From: Aggregatibacter sp. 2125159857
Lineage (GTDB): Bacteria > Pseudomonadota > Gammaproteobacteria > Enterobacterales > Pasteurellaceae
DNA length: 64,000 bases
Direction of reading: 5' to 3'
NCBI RefSeq assembly: GCF_017798005.1
Contig: NZ_CP072548.1
Location: forward strand, 186,001-250,000
In this document: piece by piece, positions 28,793 to 40,978 of the stretch
How positions within the stretch are numbered: the stretch's first letter is position 1
How the letters are laid out: every line of letters begins with the position of its first letter
Made by a program: the position numbers and the translations under genes
The notes under the pieces: model-generated
Told to the model about the DNA's origin: nothing
Database searches by the model: none
Seen by the model: the letters and a program-made list of their open reading frames with translations, nothing else

Positions 28793-30175
28793 ATGGCTAA
28801 CAAGAAATCGAATCATCTGGAAAATCATGCAGAAATTGAACACGAAATTGATGTGAATAAGGATCTTGATTTAGCAAAACAAGACACCACAGAAAATGAA
28901 CACGTTGACCCCAAGGTAGAGGATAAACAAGCAACCATGCAACATAAAGAGAACGAAAATAGACAGTCTTCCGCGTCCACTCCACACGAAACCGTTATTG
29001 TGAAGAAAAACGGTTCTGCGTTGAGCGTATTAGCGATTTTGATTGCCCTTGGCTTGGGCGGTAGCGGTTATTATTTCGGGCAGCAACAGGTTGACGAAAT
29101 GCAACAAAAACTGACCGCACTTCAAACGCAACTTCAGCAAAAAAAGACGGCTGAACCCGTCAATCTCCCAAGCTTTGAAGCAGAAAAAACTCAGTTGGCG
29201 AAGTTAGCCGAGTTTTCTCAAGTGGCGAGCGACCAAATCAGTGCCTTGAATCAAGAATTAGCCGCCAAAGAACAACAGTTATCTGCGTTGCAACAACAAG
29301 TCCAGCGTTTGACCAATCAAAGCAAAGCGGAACAACCGAACGATTGGTTGCTGACCGAAGCAGATTTTTTATTAAATAATGCCTTGCGTAAATTGGTGTT
29401 GGATAACGATGTGGACACCAGCGTATCGCTATTAAAAGTGGCTGGCGAGACCTTGTCCAAAGTGGCAATGCCGCAAGTCGCCACTGTTCGTAGCGCAATT
29501 AATGCAGATTTGAAGAAACTGTTATCCCTCAACAACGTGGATCAAAACGCTATCATGCAGGAATTGTCTCAATTGGCAAATGACGTGGATGAGTTGAACG
29601 TATTGAATGTGAATTTTGATGAAGATCCAAACACGGACAAACTCACCGATTCTTTGGAAGATTGGAAATCCAACGCTGAAAAAAGTGCGGTCAGTTTTTT
29701 AAATCATTTTATTCGCATCACGCCCAAAAAAGCGGATAACAAAGCCTTATTAGCACCAAATCAAGACATTTATTTGCGTGAAAACATTCGCTTACGCTTA
29801 CAAATTGCGATTTTAGCCGTGCCACGTCAACAAGATGATTTATATAAACAATCTTTAGAAACGGTGGCTTCTTGGGTTCGTACCTATTTTGATACCAGCA
29901 CGGAAGTGGCACAAAACTTCCTCAAAAAACTGGATGAATTGGCAGAACAATCCATTTACGTGGATGTACCGACCCAGCTTAGCAGCTTAAATGCCTTGGA
30001 TAAATTACTGAATAAACAACCGCAAGAAGTGCAAAAAATCACGCTTTCCGCTGACAAAGATTTCGATCCGGAAAATGCCAAAGCGACAGAAAACCATGCC
30101 ACAAGCCCTGCAGAGCAAGGAAATGGCGCGGATACAAGCACCGCCCCGAATCAACCTGAACAACAGGAGAAATAG
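28793..30175 (+). CDS. hemX: HemX family membrane protein
   Basis: HemX is an inner-membrane protein of the haem operon whose exact job is unsettled; it is sometimes called a putative uroporphyrinogen-III methyltransferase but lacks that enzyme's motifs. The 460 residues have a charged cytoplasmic N-terminus (about 1-70) and a single membrane segment (about 78-98, ALSVLAILIALGLGGSGYYF). A periplasmic coiled coil rich in Gln follows (about 100-180), then a conserved helical domain (about 183-400) and a disordered tail. It lies between hemD and hemY with short gaps. Confidence 0.92.
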   Translation: MANKKSNHLENHAEIEHEIDVNKDLDLAKQDTTENEHVDPKVEDKQATMQHKENENRQSSASTPHETVIVKKNGSALSVLAILIALGLGGSGYYFGQQQVDEMQQKLTALQTQLQQKKTAEPVNLPSFEAEKTQLAKLAEFSQVASDQISALNQELAAKEQQLSALQQQVQRLTNQSKAEQPNDWLLTEADFLLNNALRKLVLDNDVDTSVSLLKVAGETLSKVAMPQVATVRSAINADLKKLLSLNNVDQNAIMQELSQLANDVDELNVLNVNFDEDPNTDKLTDSLEDWKSNAEKSAVSFLNHFIRITPKKADNKALLAPNQDIYLRENIRLRLQIAILAVPRQQDDLYKQSLETVASWVRTYFDTSTEVAQNFLKKLDELAEQSIYVDVPTQLSSLNALDKLLNKQPQEVQKITLSADKDFDPENAKATENHATSPAEQGNGADTSTAPNQPEQQEK

Positions 30176-30178
30176 ACC

Positions 30179-31435
30179 ATGATAAGATCACTATTTTTAA
30201 TGTTGCTATTATTAGCCGGATTGCTTGCCGGTCCGTATTTATCCGGCAAACAAGGTTATGTCCGTATTGAAACCGCCGACAACATTGTTGAAATGTCTCT
30301 TACCACATTGGTGATTTTCTTTGTGATTTCACTGGCGGTGGTCTATAGCATTGAAGCGGCAATCAGCCGTTTTTGCCGTTTAAGTAATAACACTTACAGT
30401 TGGTTTTCCCGCCGTAAACGCGTCAAAGCGCAAAAACAAACCTTGGAAGGGTTAATGCGTATGGATGAAGGCGATTATTCCAAAGCGGAAAAACTCATCG
30501 GCAAAAACGCCAAACATTCTGACGAGCCGGTGTTAAATTTCATTAAAGCGGCTGAAGCGGCTCAACAACGTGGCGATGAATTCAGCGCCAACCGTTATTT
30601 GATTCAAGCGACGGAAATTGCCGGCACCGACAGCCTGATTCTCGAAATTGCCCGCACCCGCATTTTATTACAACAAAACAAATTACCTGCCGCGCGCAGT
30701 TCCGTAGATAGCCTATTGGTCATGGCAGGTCGCAATAAAGAAGTCTTGAAATTAGCCGTAGATATTTATTTAAAATCAAATGCTTACCAAGCCTTGGATA
30801 ATATTCTTGAACAGGTGGAAAAATCCGGTCTCTATACCAATGCTGAGCTCGAACAACTCCAACACCAAGTAGAAGACGGCTTGTTAGATGAAAAAATTAA
30901 CGAAGAAGGCGTAGATGGTTTGCTGGCATGGTGGAATGAACAACCGCGCCAACGCCGCCAAGATGCCTATGTGAAATTAGGTGTGATTCGCCGTTTGATT
31001 GATGGCAATGATCATGAATCTGCCTATGAATTAACGTTGGAATTGGCGAAAAAATTAGAGACCGACAGTCCGCTAATGCAACCATTATTTAAACAAATTA
31101 GCCGCTTACAACCAGAAGATAACAGCAAATTAGTAAAAATTGTTACCAAGTGGCTAAAAACCGCCAGCCCGTCAATACAATGCTGCGCCCAACGCGCATT
31201 GGGGTATTTGTATGTGCGCAACAACGATTTTACTCATGCCAGTGAAGTGTTTAAAGAACTGATTGCCCATAAAGATCAATTAGATCCTAATGACATTCAC
31301 ATGGCCTCTTACGTCTTCGAACAAGTGGGAGATAACGAGACGGCACAGAAATTACGCGAAGAAGGGTTGAAATCCGCCATGTCGGTAGCCACCTTATCCT
31401 CGGAAGAAACATCGGAAAAATCCACCGCACTTTAA
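30179..31435 (+). CDS. hemY: HemY family TPR membrane protein
   Basis: This is the enterobacterial HemY, unrelated to protoporphyrinogen oxidase of the same name in Bacillus. Its role in late haem metabolism is unclear. The 418 residues have two N-terminal membrane segments (about 3-20 and 38-60). A run of helical tetratricopeptide-like repeats follows (about 90-400), for example [15 protein letters not shown] and [19 protein letters not shown]. It begins 3 bases after hemX and ends the operon. An uptake signal overlaps its last codons. Confidence 0.93.
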   Translation: MIRSLFLMLLLLAGLLAGPYLSGKQGYVRIETADNIVEMSLTTLVIFFVISLAVVYSIEAAISRFCRLSNNTYSWFSRRKRVKAQKQTLEGLMRMDEGDYSKAEKLIGKNAKHSDEPVLNFIKAAEAAQQRGDEFSANRYLIQATEIAGTDSLILEIARTRILLQQNKLPAARSSVDSLLVMAGRNKEVLKLAVDIYLKSNAYQALDNILEQVEKSGLYTNAELEQLQHQVEDGLLDEKINEEGVDGLLAWWNEQPRQRRQDAYVKLGVIRRLIDGNDHESAYELTLELAKKLETDSPLMQPLFKQISRLQPEDNSKLVKIVTKWLKTASPSIQCCAQRALGYLYVRNNDFTHASEVFKELIAHKDQLDPNDIHMASYVFEQVGDNETAQKLREEGLKSAMSVATLSSEETSEKSTAL

Positions 31436-31462
31436 GCGTAGCCCAATCACATAACCCTCATT

Positions 31463-31497
31463 AATGCGCCAGAACACCAAACCAGAGCTGGCGCATT
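31463..31497 (+). terminator. Likely terminator of hemCDXY
   Basis: AATGCGCCAG (31463-31472) pairs with CTGGCGCATT (31488-31497), a 10-bp stem with a 15-base loop, 28 bases after hemY. The T-run is weak. Confidence 0.6.
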
Positions 31498-31540
31498 TCA
31501 ATATGCAAAACCGACATCACATACAACTTGTTGGACAAAC

Positions 31541-31818
31541 AAATCATTCCCTTAAAAAGTGCGGTGGTTTTAGCGCGTATTTTTGGCGTATGCGTTCAAA
31601 TTCAATGGGGTTCTATTTCATGCATCTAGATGCACGCAACCGTCTCAAGGTAGCATGCAACTTGTTGCACGAATAAGACCGATCACTCTCTTAATAAAGT
31701 GCGGTAGTTTTGGGGCGTGTTTTTAGCTTATGCGTTCAAATTCAATGAGGTTTCATTTCGTGCATCAAGATACACGCAACCGTCTCAAGGTAGCGTGCAA
31801 CTTGTTGCACGAATAAGA
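31541..31818. repeat. Tandem 140-bp repeat carrying paired REP hairpins and uptake signals
   Basis: Two units with a period of 140 bases (about 31541-31680 and 31681-31818) each hold an uptake signal (AAGTGCGGT at 31557 and 31697) and the string TGCGTTCAAATTCAATG. Each then has an inverted REP hairpin (TGCATCTAGATGCA in unit 1, TGCATCAAGATACA in unit 2), a linker CAACCGTCTCAAGG, and a forward REP (GTAGC then TGCAACTTGTTGCA). A decayed third hairpin (ATACAACTTGTTGGAC) lies just upstream. The head-to-head REPs form a BIME-like unit. This explains most of the 31436-31823 gap. Confidence 0.8.
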
Positions 31819-31823
31819 TAAAG

Positions 31824-32300
31824 CTATTTCCGTTTCTCTTGCAACGCCTTTAACACCATCGGTGGGACAAGTTGACTCATGTCGCCGTTGTGTAAATAAA
31901 TTTCACGAATCATGGTGGAAGAAACGTAAGACCACTGTTCCACCGGAGGGAAAAACAGGCTTTCCACGCCATGGGTAAGAAGTCGGTTAAGATGGGCTAA
32001 CTGCACTTCATATTCAAAATCCGTCGTACTCCGTACCCCACGAATAATGGCTTTGACGTCATACTCCGCGATGGTATGCGCAAGTAAATTATTAAACCCA
32101 ATGACCTTAACATTCGACAAATGCGCCACCGATTGACGTACCAACTCGACACGTTCGTCTAACGTAAACAAAGGCTTTTTACTTGGGCTTTCCGCCACCG
32201 CCACCAAAACGTTTGAAAAAATCACCGCACTTCGCTCAATAATATTCAAATGCCCGTTCGTAAGCGGGTCAAATGTGCCGGGATAGATTACCGTTGTCAT
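31824..32300 (-). CDS. coaD: Phosphopantetheine adenylyltransferase
   Basis: CoaD makes dephospho-CoA from phosphopantetheine and ATP, the fourth step of CoA synthesis. The 158 residues have the nucleotidylyltransferase start [17 protein letters not shown] (about 5-21), with the TNGH motif, and [15 protein letters not shown] (about 121-135) with the ISSTxxR-like motif. It follows waaA after 9 bases on the minus strand, the same pairing as kdtA-kdtB in E. coli and Haemophilus, although the pathways are unrelated. Confidence 0.97.
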   Translation of the reverse strand: MTTVIYPGTFDPLTNGHLNIIERSAVIFSNVLVAVAESPSKKPLFTLDERVELVRQSVAHLSNVKVIGFNNLLAHTIAEYDVKAIIRGVRSTTDFEYEVQLAHLNRLLTHGVESLFFPPVEQWSYVSSTMIREIYLHNGDMSQLVPPMVLKALQEKRK

Positions 32301-32309
32301 TGCTTCATC

Positions 32310-33584
32310 CTAGTTCAAATAAGGTTTTAATAAATTCATTACACGTTGTAATGCGCCGCGATTTTCATTTAACACGGCATAACCTGCCTGACCATAACGT
32401 TTGCCAAGCTCAGGCGACCGCAAAAAGGTTGCCACCGCTTTAGCCACGGCTTGCGGCGTGTCTTCCGTGATTAACACACCTTGCCGTTCAATTAATTTTG
32501 TGAAAATCTCAGGAAAGTTAAAGGTATGTTTTCCGCTGATCACCGGCAATTTGAATACCAGCGGTTCTAAGGGATTATGCCCGCCGTGCGCCACCAAGCT
32601 GCCACCAACCAACGCTACCTTTGCCATACCGTATAACAACATGAGTTCGCCCATGGTATCACCGAGCAAGACCTGCGTTTCTTCTGTCGGTATTTCGTGG
32701 CTGCTACGCCGCATGAAACCAAAGCCCTCTTGTTCAATCAGTTGAGCCACCGAACTAAACCGCTCAGGATGGCGCGGCACCAAAATCAACAACAAATCAG
32801 GATATTGGCGCAATAAAGTGCGGTGACTTTTTAAGATGATTTCATCTTCGCCTTCGTGTGTGCTGGCGGCAATCCAGATAGGCCGTTGCGTATTCCATTG
32901 TGCCTTTAATGTTGCAATCTGATGAAGGAGTTCATCGCTCACATTCAAGTCATATTTGATATTGCCGGTTACGACCAATCGTTCGGGTGCAATGCCTAAT
33001 TGCGCATAACGTTGCCCACTCACGTCATCTTGCGGGGCAATCAACGTGATGTTATTCAACAGCGGTTTTAACGGTTCTTTAAACCAACCGTAACGCGTGG
33101 CAGAACGTGCGGATAAGCGAGCGTTCACAATGACAAAGGGGATACTGCGCCGTGCAAATTGGTGAATCAAGTTAAACCAAAGTTCCGTTTCGATAACAAT
33201 GCCGACGCGCGGTTGTACAAATTCAATAAAACGGGACACAGCACCCGGCAAATCATAGGGCAAATACACATGGGTCACTCTGTCGCCAAAAACCGCTTTT
33301 ACCCGTTCGGAACCGGTAGGCGTCATTGTGGTCACTGTGATCGCCAGTTGCGGATAATCTTGCTGAATCCGCTTAATTAAAGGAACGGCGGCAATCACCT
33401 CACCAACAGACGCGGCGTGAAGTAAGACACCGTTCGGCGAAGGAGATTGCGTGTTACCATAGAAGCCATAACGCTCGGCGAGACGTTTACGATAGTGGGG
33501 CGCACGAAAACTGCGCAAGACCATAAAAAGGCACAGTAGCGGCTGAGCAAGATACATCAAACAGGTATAGAAAAAACGTAACAT
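32310..33584 (-). CDS. waaA: 3-deoxy-D-manno-octulosonic acid (Kdo) transferase
   Basis: WaaA adds Kdo to lipid A precursor at the inner face of the cytoplasmic membrane. Haemophilus-type enzymes add one Kdo, later phosphorylated by KdkA; which version this is cannot be read here. The 424 residues have an N-terminal membrane anchor (about 1-22) and GVLLHAASVGEVIAAVPLI (about 53-71), which contains the catalytic Glu. The donor-binding GGSLVAHGGHNPLEP (about 316-330) lies in the C-terminal GT-B domain. It is followed by coaD and is divergent from an LPS-core glycosyltransferase. Confidence 0.96.
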   Translation of the reverse strand: MLRFFYTCLMYLAQPLLCLFMVLRSFRAPHYRKRLAERYGFYGNTQSPSPNGVLLHAASVGEVIAAVPLIKRIQQDYPQLAITVTTMTPTGSERVKAVFGDRVTHVYLPYDLPGAVSRFIEFVQPRVGIVIETELWFNLIHQFARRSIPFVIVNARLSARSATRYGWFKEPLKPLLNNITLIAPQDDVSGQRYAQLGIAPERLVVTGNIKYDLNVSDELLHQIATLKAQWNTQRPIWIAASTHEGEDEIILKSHRTLLRQYPDLLLILVPRHPERFSSVAQLIEQEGFGFMRRSSHEIPTEETQVLLGDTMGELMLLYGMAKVALVGGSLVAHGGHNPLEPLVFKLPVISGKHTFNFPEIFTKLIERQGVLITEDTPQAVAKAVATFLRSPELGKRYGQAGYAVLNENRGALQRVMNLLKPYLN

Positions 33585-33681
33585 AGCAAATGTGTCGGCT
33601 TATGCTAGAATTGCAAAATTAATCAAGACAAACAGGTGTTTAGTATAAGCGTTTGTCACTCATTCACAAAGGATAAAAACG

Positions 33682-34449
33682 ATGCCGACTCTTAGTGTTG
33701 CAATGATTGTTAAAAATGAAGCCCACCACCTTGCACAATGTTTGGACACGGTAAAAGCGTGGGTGGATGAAATAGTGATTTTAGATTCAGGCAGCACCGA
33801 TGCGACCCAACAGGTTGCTGAACAATACGGCGCAAAATTCTACCAAAATACCGACTGGCCGGGATTCGGCAAACAGCGACAATTAGCACAACAGTATGTC
33901 ACCTCCGACTATGTTTTATGGCTCGATGCAGATGAACGGGTAACCCCAGAGCTACGTCAATCTATTCAAGCAGCTATTGCTCAAGATGCGCCGAATACCG
34001 CCTATAAAATCCCACGATTAAGTGAAATTTTTGGTCATAAAATTCGTCATTCCGGCTGGTATCCGGATTATGTTATTCGGTTATATCGTAAAGATTTTGC
34101 CCGTTATGGCGATCAACTGGTGCATGAAAAAGTAGAGCTGCCAACAAACGCCAATATCCAAAAATTACAAGGGGATTTGTTGCATTATACTTACCAAAAT
34201 ATCCACCATTACCTAGTTAAATCCGCAGGCTATGCCAAAGCGTGGGCTGACCAACGAGAAAAAGCCGGTAAAAAAGCGACATTATGGCAAGGCATCAGCC
34301 ATGCTGTAGGCTGTTTTGTCAAAATGTATGTGATTCGCTTGGGATTCTTAGATGGCAAAGCCGGCTTATTACTGGCGATTCTTTCAGCGCATTCCACTTT
34401 TGTAAAATATGCTGATTTGTGGGTAAGAACACAAAAATCAGGCTTATAA
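33682..34449 (+). CDS. lgtF: LPS core glycosyltransferase family 2 (LgtF/WaaE-like glucosyltransferase)
   Basis: WaaE/LgtF enzymes add beta-1,4-glucose to the first heptose of the LPS inner core. The 255 residues have the GT-A start [20 protein letters not shown] (about 4-23), [11 protein letters not shown] (about 35-45) and the metal-binding DADE of [15 protein letters not shown] (about 74-88). [14 protein letters not shown]-type acceptor region lies near residues 129-142. It sits divergent from waaA-coaD, as lgtF does beside kdtA-kdtB in H. influenzae. The sugar and linkage are inferred from the family and context. Confidence 0.87.
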   Translation: MPTLSVAMIVKNEAHHLAQCLDTVKAWVDEIVILDSGSTDATQQVAEQYGAKFYQNTDWPGFGKQRQLAQQYVTSDYVLWLDADERVTPELRQSIQAAIAQDAPNTAYKIPRLSEIFGHKIRHSGWYPDYVIRLYRKDFARYGDQLVHEKVELPTNANIQKLQGDLLHYTYQNIHHYLVKSAGYAKAWADQREKAGKKATLWQGISHAVGCFVKMYVIRLGFLDGKAGLLLAILSAHSTFVKYADLWVRTQKSGL

Positions 34450-34453
34450 AAAA

Positions 34454-34485
34454 CGCACCTTAGCAAGGTTACTTACTAAGGTGCG
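34454..34485. terminator. Bidirectional terminator between lgtF and groEL
   Basis: CGCACCTTAG (34454-34463) pairs with CTAAGGTGCG (34476-34485), a 10-bp stem with a 12-base loop, between two converging stop codons. On the minus strand it is followed by TTTTTTATAAG. Confidence 0.82.
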
Positions 34486-34515
34486 AATTATTTGGATGTG
34501 ACGGAATCCGAGGAA

Positions 34516-36539
<2,024 letters not shown>

Positions 36540-36583
36540 CTGAAATTTCCTCTATTTCTTAAATTAATAAAAAAGCTTTTTCT

Positions 36584-36611
36584 ATATGGGAATCATTTTT
36601 ACGCTTTCAAG
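36584..36611 (-). promoter_or_regulatory. Sigma-32 heat-shock promoter of groESL
   Basis: On the minus strand CTTGAAA (36605-36611) is followed after 14 bases by CCCATAT (36584-36590). This is an almost perfect match to the RpoH consensus (CTTGAAA, 11-16 bases, CCCCATNT). It ends 44 bases before the groES ATG. Confidence 0.85.
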
Positions 36612-36623
36612 GGAAAGGCAAAA

Positions 36624-37106
36624 TTATTTTAACCGTTTATTTTCATCCGCTTCCTTTTCAAATTCCGCCTCAAAAATTTCGCTATCGTTCTGGCGATTGC
36701 CTTGGGACGAATAAAAAGTGCGGTCGGTTTTAAAGATGTTTTGTTGGAAGAACACGAATCGGCTACGAATGAATGTATTTACTAGGTAACGACCGAGCGG
36801 GCTTAACAGCACGCAAGCGAGAATGTCAGTCACAAAACCGGGAATAACAAAAAGGATGCCGGCAATAAGCCAGCGCAGCGAGCCAAAAAGTGCATCAGTG
36901 GGCAATTCGCCTTGTGTTAGCTGCTGTTTCACCCGCGTGAGGCTGTACCAACCACGAGCGCGTATGATGACAATGCCCAGTAACGAGGAACCAATCAACA
37001 ACAAAATGAGCATGAGGATACCCAACTGGCTTCCTAGCCAAACCAGTAGACTCAGTTCCACATAAATAAATAGAAAAACAGCGAAAAGAAAGATGATAAA
37101 CGGCAT
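36624..37106 (-). CDS. fxsA: FxsA family membrane protein
   Basis: FxsA is a small inner-membrane protein known in E. coli for suppressing F-plasmid exclusion of phage T7; its normal role is unknown. I use the ATG at 37106, preceded by AAGGAGCG, giving 160 residues; an upstream Met lacks a site. It has membrane segments at about 2-20, 24-46 and 72-100, and a hydrophilic acidic tail (about 125-160). It lies between aspA and groES as in E. coli. An uptake signal sits within the coding region. Confidence 0.9.
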   Translation of the reverse strand: MPFIIFLFAVFLFIYVELSLLVWLGSQLGILMLILLLIGSSLLGIVIIRARGWYSLTRVKQQLTQGELPTDALFGSLRWLIAGILFVIPGFVTDILACVLLSPLGRYLVNTFIRSRFVFFQQNIFKTDRTFYSSQGNRQNDSEIFEAEFEKEADENKRLK

Positions 37107-37245
37107 GTTTCGCTCCTTAAAAATACGTTGGATGTGCATATTACCCGCTTTATTCTGCGGTGCAACTTTTATTCATGGCTACATCTTTCAGGTTAGAAAA
37201 ACTAATCTGAAAAATAAAAATAACTCTTAAATGCGTATAAAAATC

Positions 37246-37287
37246 TGTGACTTGGATCAATTTAATTTTAATCGAATTTTCTATAAT
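37246..37287 (+). promoter_or_regulatory. aspA promoter with CRP/FNR-type site at about -40
   Basis: TATAAT (37282-37287) is a consensus -10. The site TGTGA-N6-TCAAT (37246-37261) has a perfect left CRP half. The same bases read as an FNR site, GTGAC-TTGG-ATCAA, matching TTGAT-N4-ATCAA at 8 of 10 positions. Its centre lies near 37253.5, about 40 bases before the expected start of transcription, the class II activator position. Activation of aspA by CRP and FNR is known in E. coli. Confidence 0.65.
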
Positions 37288-37331
37288 TTAGACAATTCAA
37301 CCAAACGTGTTAAGCATAAAGGAGAACGCAA

Positions 37332-38750
37332 ATGACACAATATAGAAAGGAAGTGGATTTGTTAGGTGAACGTGAAGTTCCTGCGGATGCTTACTGGGGT
37401 ATTCACACCTTAAGAGCGGTGGAAAATTTTAACATTTCGAAAGTAACGATTTCTGATGTACCGGAATTTGTCCGCGGCATGGTGATGGTGAAGAAAGCAG
37501 CAGCATTGGCAAATGGTGAGTTGGGCGCTATTCCTAAAGCCATTTCCGAAGCCATCGTCAAAGCCTGTGATGAAGTGTTGGTAAACGGCAAATGTTTGGA
37601 TCAATTCCCATCTGATATTTACCAAGGCGGTGCAGGCACATCTGTCAACATGAACACCAATGAAGTGATTGCCAACTTGGCGTTAGAAATTTTAGGTCAC
37701 AAAAAAGGGGAATATAAATACCTCGACCCAATGGATCATGTAAACGCCAGCCAATCCACCAACGATGCGTACCCTACCGGTTTCCATATCGCTGTGTACA
37801 ACAGTGTTGTTAAACTGCTTGAAAAAGTCACTTATTTACAACAAGGTTTTGAAAATAAAGCGAAAGAATTCGAGAAAGTCTTGAAAATGGGACGTACCCA
37901 ATTACAAGATGCGGTGCCAATGACCGTTGGTCAAGAATTCAAAGCGTTTGCAGTGTTAATGGCAGAAGAAGTGAAACACTTAAAAGCGGCAGCGGCACAC
38001 TTGCTGAAAGTCAACATGGGTGCAACCGCAATTGGTACCGGTTTAAATACCCCGCAAGGTTATGTACCAACTGTGATTAAATATTTATCACAAGTCACCG
38101 GATTACCTTGCAGTGGCGCAGAAAACTTAATTGAAGCGACTGCTGACTGCGGTGATTATGTTTCCGTGCATGGCGCGTTAAAACGCACTGCCGTGAAATT
38201 GTCAAAAATCTGTAACGACTTACGTTTACTCTCTTCCGGCCCGCGTGCGGGTATTAAAGAAATCAACTTGCCTGAATTACAAGCCGGTTCTTCTATCATG
38301 CCGGCAAAAGTGAACCCGGTTGTGCCTGAAGTGGTAAACCAAGTGTGCTTCAAAGTGATTGGTAACGACACCACTGTGACTTTTGCGTCAGAAGCCGGTC
38401 AATTACAATTAAACGTGATGGAGCCGGTGATTGTACAAGCCATGTTTGAATCCATTGAGATTTTAGGCAACGCTTGCGTGAACTTGCGTGATAAATGCGT
38501 TGATGGCATCACCGTAAACAAAGAAACGTGCGAAAACTATGTTTACAACTCTATCGGTATTGTCACTTACTTAAACCCATTTATCGGCCACCACAACGGC
38601 GACTTAGTGGGTAAAATCTGTGCGCAAACCGGTAAAGGCGTGCGTGAAGTCGTCTTGGAAAAAGGCTTGTTAACCCAAGAACAATTAGATGACATCCTTT
38701 CCGTAGAAAACTTAATGAATCCGACTTATAAAGCAAAATTAAATAAATAA
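37332..38750 (+). CDS. aspA: Aspartate ammonia-lyase
   Basis: AspA deaminates aspartate to fumarate, feeding anaerobic fumarate respiration in Pasteurellaceae. The 472 residues match the fumarase/aspartase superfamily. Visible conserved regions are [14 protein letters not shown] (about 104-117), [14 protein letters not shown] (about 136-149) and the catalytic-loop signature [15 protein letters not shown] (about 319-333). The start follows AAAGGAGAACGCAA. It is divergent from fxsA-groES and is followed by a strong hairpin. A CRP/FNR-type site sits upstream. Confidence 0.98.
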   Translation: MTQYRKEVDLLGEREVPADAYWGIHTLRAVENFNISKVTISDVPEFVRGMVMVKKAAALANGELGAIPKAISEAIVKACDEVLVNGKCLDQFPSDIYQGGAGTSVNMNTNEVIANLALEILGHKKGEYKYLDPMDHVNASQSTNDAYPTGFHIAVYNSVVKLLEKVTYLQQGFENKAKEFEKVLKMGRTQLQDAVPMTVGQEFKAFAVLMAEEVKHLKAAAAHLLKVNMGATAIGTGLNTPQGYVPTVIKYLSQVTGLPCSGAENLIEATADCGDYVSVHGALKRTAVKLSKICNDLRLLSSGPRAGIKEINLPELQAGSSIMPAKVNPVVPEVVNQVCFKVIGNDTTVTFASEAGQLQLNVMEPVIVQAMFESIEILGNACVNLRDKCVDGITVNKETCENYVYNSIGIVTYLNPFIGHHNGDLVGKICAQTGKGVREVVLEKGLLTQEQLDDILSVENLMNPTYKAKLNK

Positions 38751-38804
38751 AAAGTGAACAAATCAGTAAATTAGTTATCGAATAGTTAGCTTGTTTATTT
38801 AGTC

Positions 38805-38838
38805 AAAATCAGCGTCCTAATGGATTAGGCGCTGATTT
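38805..38838 (+). terminator. Rho-independent terminator after aspA
   Basis: AAAATCAGCG-T-CCTAAT (38805-38820) pairs with ATTAGG-C-GCTGATTTT (38823-38838) with one bulged T, followed by TTTTT. Confidence 0.85.
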
Positions 38839-38897
38839 TTTTGTATGCCGAAATAAAAATGACATGAAAAAACAAAGCGTAAATTCCTTTCATATCC

Positions 38898-38925
38898 CTT
38901 GAATTCTCTCAATTAACCTCAATAT
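38898..38925 (+). promoter_or_regulatory. Sigma-32-like promoter of hslVU
   Basis: CTTGAAT (38898-38904) is followed after 12 bases by CCTCAATAT (38917-38925). This is a fair RpoH match, weaker at the -10 than groES. It fits the known heat-shock control of hslVU. The ATG is 36 bases downstream. Confidence 0.5.
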
Positions 38926-38960
38926 AGTTTGCATATTTCTGTTTTATAAAGGACAACATT

Positions 38961-39488
38961 ATGACTACGATTGTAAGTGTACGTCGCAACGGCAAAGTGG
39001 TTGTGGGCGGTGATGGACAGGTTTCCCTTGGCAATACGGTGATGAAAGGCAATGCGCGTAAAGTGCGTCGTTTGTATAACGGCAAAGTATTGGCGGGTTT
39101 TGCGGGCGGCACGGCAGATGCCTTTACGTTGTTTGAGCTTTTTGAGCGTAAATTAGAAATGCACCAAGGGCATTTGCTGAAAAGTGCGGTGGAATTGGCG
39201 AAAGATTGGCGTACCGATCGTGCGTTGCGTAAATTGGAAGCGATGCTAATTGTGGCGGATGAAAAAGAAAGCCTGATTATTACCGGTATCGGCGATGTAG
39301 TGCAACCGGAAGAAGATCAGATTTTGGCTATCGGTTCCGGTGGCAATTATGCCTTATCTGCCGCTCGTGCGTTAGTGGAAAACACCGAGTTGTCGGCGCG
39401 TGAAATTGTAGAAAAATCTCTCAAAATTGCCGGTGAAATTTGTGTGTTTACCAATACCAATTTCACTATTGAAGAATTGCCGAATTAA
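38961..39488 (+). CDS. hslV: ATP-dependent protease HslV, proteolytic subunit
   Basis: HslV is the proteasome-like peptidase chamber that works with the HslU unfoldase on misfolded and short-lived proteins. The 175 residues start [20 protein letters not shown]; the Thr after Met is the catalytic nucleophile, freed by removal of Met. [17 protein letters not shown] (about 46-62) is strongly conserved. It is followed after 20 bases by hslU. Confidence 0.98.
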   Translation: MTTIVSVRRNGKVVVGGDGQVSLGNTVMKGNARKVRRLYNGKVLAGFAGGTADAFTLFELFERKLEMHQGHLLKSAVELAKDWRTDRALRKLEAMLIVADEKESLIITGIGDVVQPEEDQILAIGSGGNYALSAARALVENTELSAREIVEKSLKIAGEICVFTNTNFTIEELPN

Positions 39489-39508
39489 AAAATTATAAGG
39501 AATAAACC

Positions 39509-40840
39509 ATGTCTGAAATGACGCCTCGTGAAATAGTTTCTGAATTAGATCAACATATTATCGGTCAAAGCGATGCCAAGCGCGCAGTGGCTATTGCCCT
39601 GAGAAACCGTTGGCGCAGAATGCAGCTGCAAGAGCCAATGCGCCATGAAGTGACCCCGAAAAATATTCTTATGATTGGGCCGACCGGTGTGGGGAAAACG
39701 GAAATTGCCCGCCGTTTGGCAAAATTAGCCAATGCGCCGTTCATTAAAGTAGAAGCCACTAAATTTACCGAAGTCGGTTATGTGGGCAAAGAAGTGGACT
39801 CCATTATTCGAGATTTAACCGACAGCGCCATGAAATTGGTACGCCAACAGGAAATCGTCAAAAATCGTGCTAAAGCGGAAGAAGCGGCAGAAGAGCGAAT
39901 TTTAGATGCCTTATTGCCTGCGGCGAAGAACCAATGGGGTGAAGTAGAAAACCGCGATAGTCAAAGCAACACCCGTCAGATTTTCCGTAAGAAATTGCGC
40001 GAAGGCTTGTTGGACGATAAAGAAGTGGAAATCGATGTCGCCGGTGTGCCTATGGGCGTGGAAATCATGGCACCTCCGGGCATGGAAGACATGACCAGTC
40101 AATTACAATCCATGTTTGAGAACCTTTCCGGCAGCCAAACCAAAAAACGTAAAATGAAAATTAAGGATGCGTTAAAAACCTTAATTGACGATGAAGCGGC
40201 GAAATTGGTGAATCCGGAAGAGCTGAAACAAAAAGCCATTGATGCGGTGGAGCAAAACGGCATCGTGTTTATCGACGAAATCGATAAAATTTGTAAAAAA
40301 GGCGAATACAGTGGCGCGGATGTCTCCCGTGAGGGCGTGCAACGCGATTTATTACCGTTGGTGGAAGGTTCTACCGTGAACACCAAACACGGTATGGTGA
40401 AAACTGATCACATTTTGTTTATCGCTTCCGGTGCGTTCCAAGTGGCGCGCCCGTCAGATTTAATCCCGGAATTACAAGGTCGTCTGCCGATCCGTGTGGA
40501 ACTTTCCGCACTCACTGCTGAGGATTTTGAGCGTATTCTGACTGAGCCGAACGCCTCTTTAACCGAGCAATACAAAGCTTTAATGGCAACGGAAGGGGTG
40601 AATATTGAATTTACTCAAGATGCCATTAAGAAAATCGCTGAAGCGGCATTTCGCGTCAACGAAAAAACCGAAAACATCGGCGCCCGCCGTTTGCATACGG
40701 TAATGGAGCGCTTAATGGATAAAATTTCTTTCAATGCCAGCGATATGAACGGACAAACCGTGAACATTGATGCTGCGTATGTCAGTGAGGCATTAGGTGA
40801 AGTGGTAGAAAATGAAGATTTAAGTCGCTTTATTCTTTAA
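39509..40840 (+). CDS. hslU: HslU ATPase subunit of the HslVU protease
   Basis: HslU is the AAA+ unfoldase that feeds HslV. The 443 residues show Walker A in [19 protein letters not shown] (about 56-74), the Walker B region [11 protein letters not shown] (about 250-260), the inserted I-domain (about 110-240), and the C-terminal tail DLSRFIL that docks into HslV. The pore signature GYVGKE is present near residue 90. It ends the operon with a terminator 17 bases later. Confidence 0.98.
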   Translation: MSEMTPREIVSELDQHIIGQSDAKRAVAIALRNRWRRMQLQEPMRHEVTPKNILMIGPTGVGKTEIARRLAKLANAPFIKVEATKFTEVGYVGKEVDSIIRDLTDSAMKLVRQQEIVKNRAKAEEAAEERILDALLPAAKNQWGEVENRDSQSNTRQIFRKKLREGLLDDKEVEIDVAGVPMGVEIMAPPGMEDMTSQLQSMFENLSGSQTKKRKMKIKDALKTLIDDEAAKLVNPEELKQKAIDAVEQNGIVFIDEIDKICKKGEYSGADVSREGVQRDLLPLVEGSTVNTKHGMVKTDHILFIASGAFQVARPSDLIPELQGRLPIRVELSALTAEDFERILTEPNASLTEQYKALMATEGVNIEFTQDAIKKIAEAAFRVNEKTENIGARRLHTVMERLMDKISFNASDMNGQTVNIDAAYVSEALGEVVENEDLSRFIL

Positions 40841-40857
40841 TCTTCTGGTTTTATTTA

Positions 40858-40879
40858 GGGTACGACAAATGTCGTGCCC
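40858..40879 (+). terminator. Rho-independent terminator after hslU
   Basis: GGGTACGAC (40858-40866) pairs with GTCGTGCCC (40871-40879), with one T-G pair and a 4-base loop, followed by TTTTATTT. Confidence 0.85.
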
Positions 40880-40978
40880 TTTTATTTATCAAGTGCGGTA
40901 GGATTTTAGAAAATTTTTGTAGTTATTCACTAAGTTGTTTACAATGTGCCCACTTTTTCATTCGCCTGAGTACAAATT

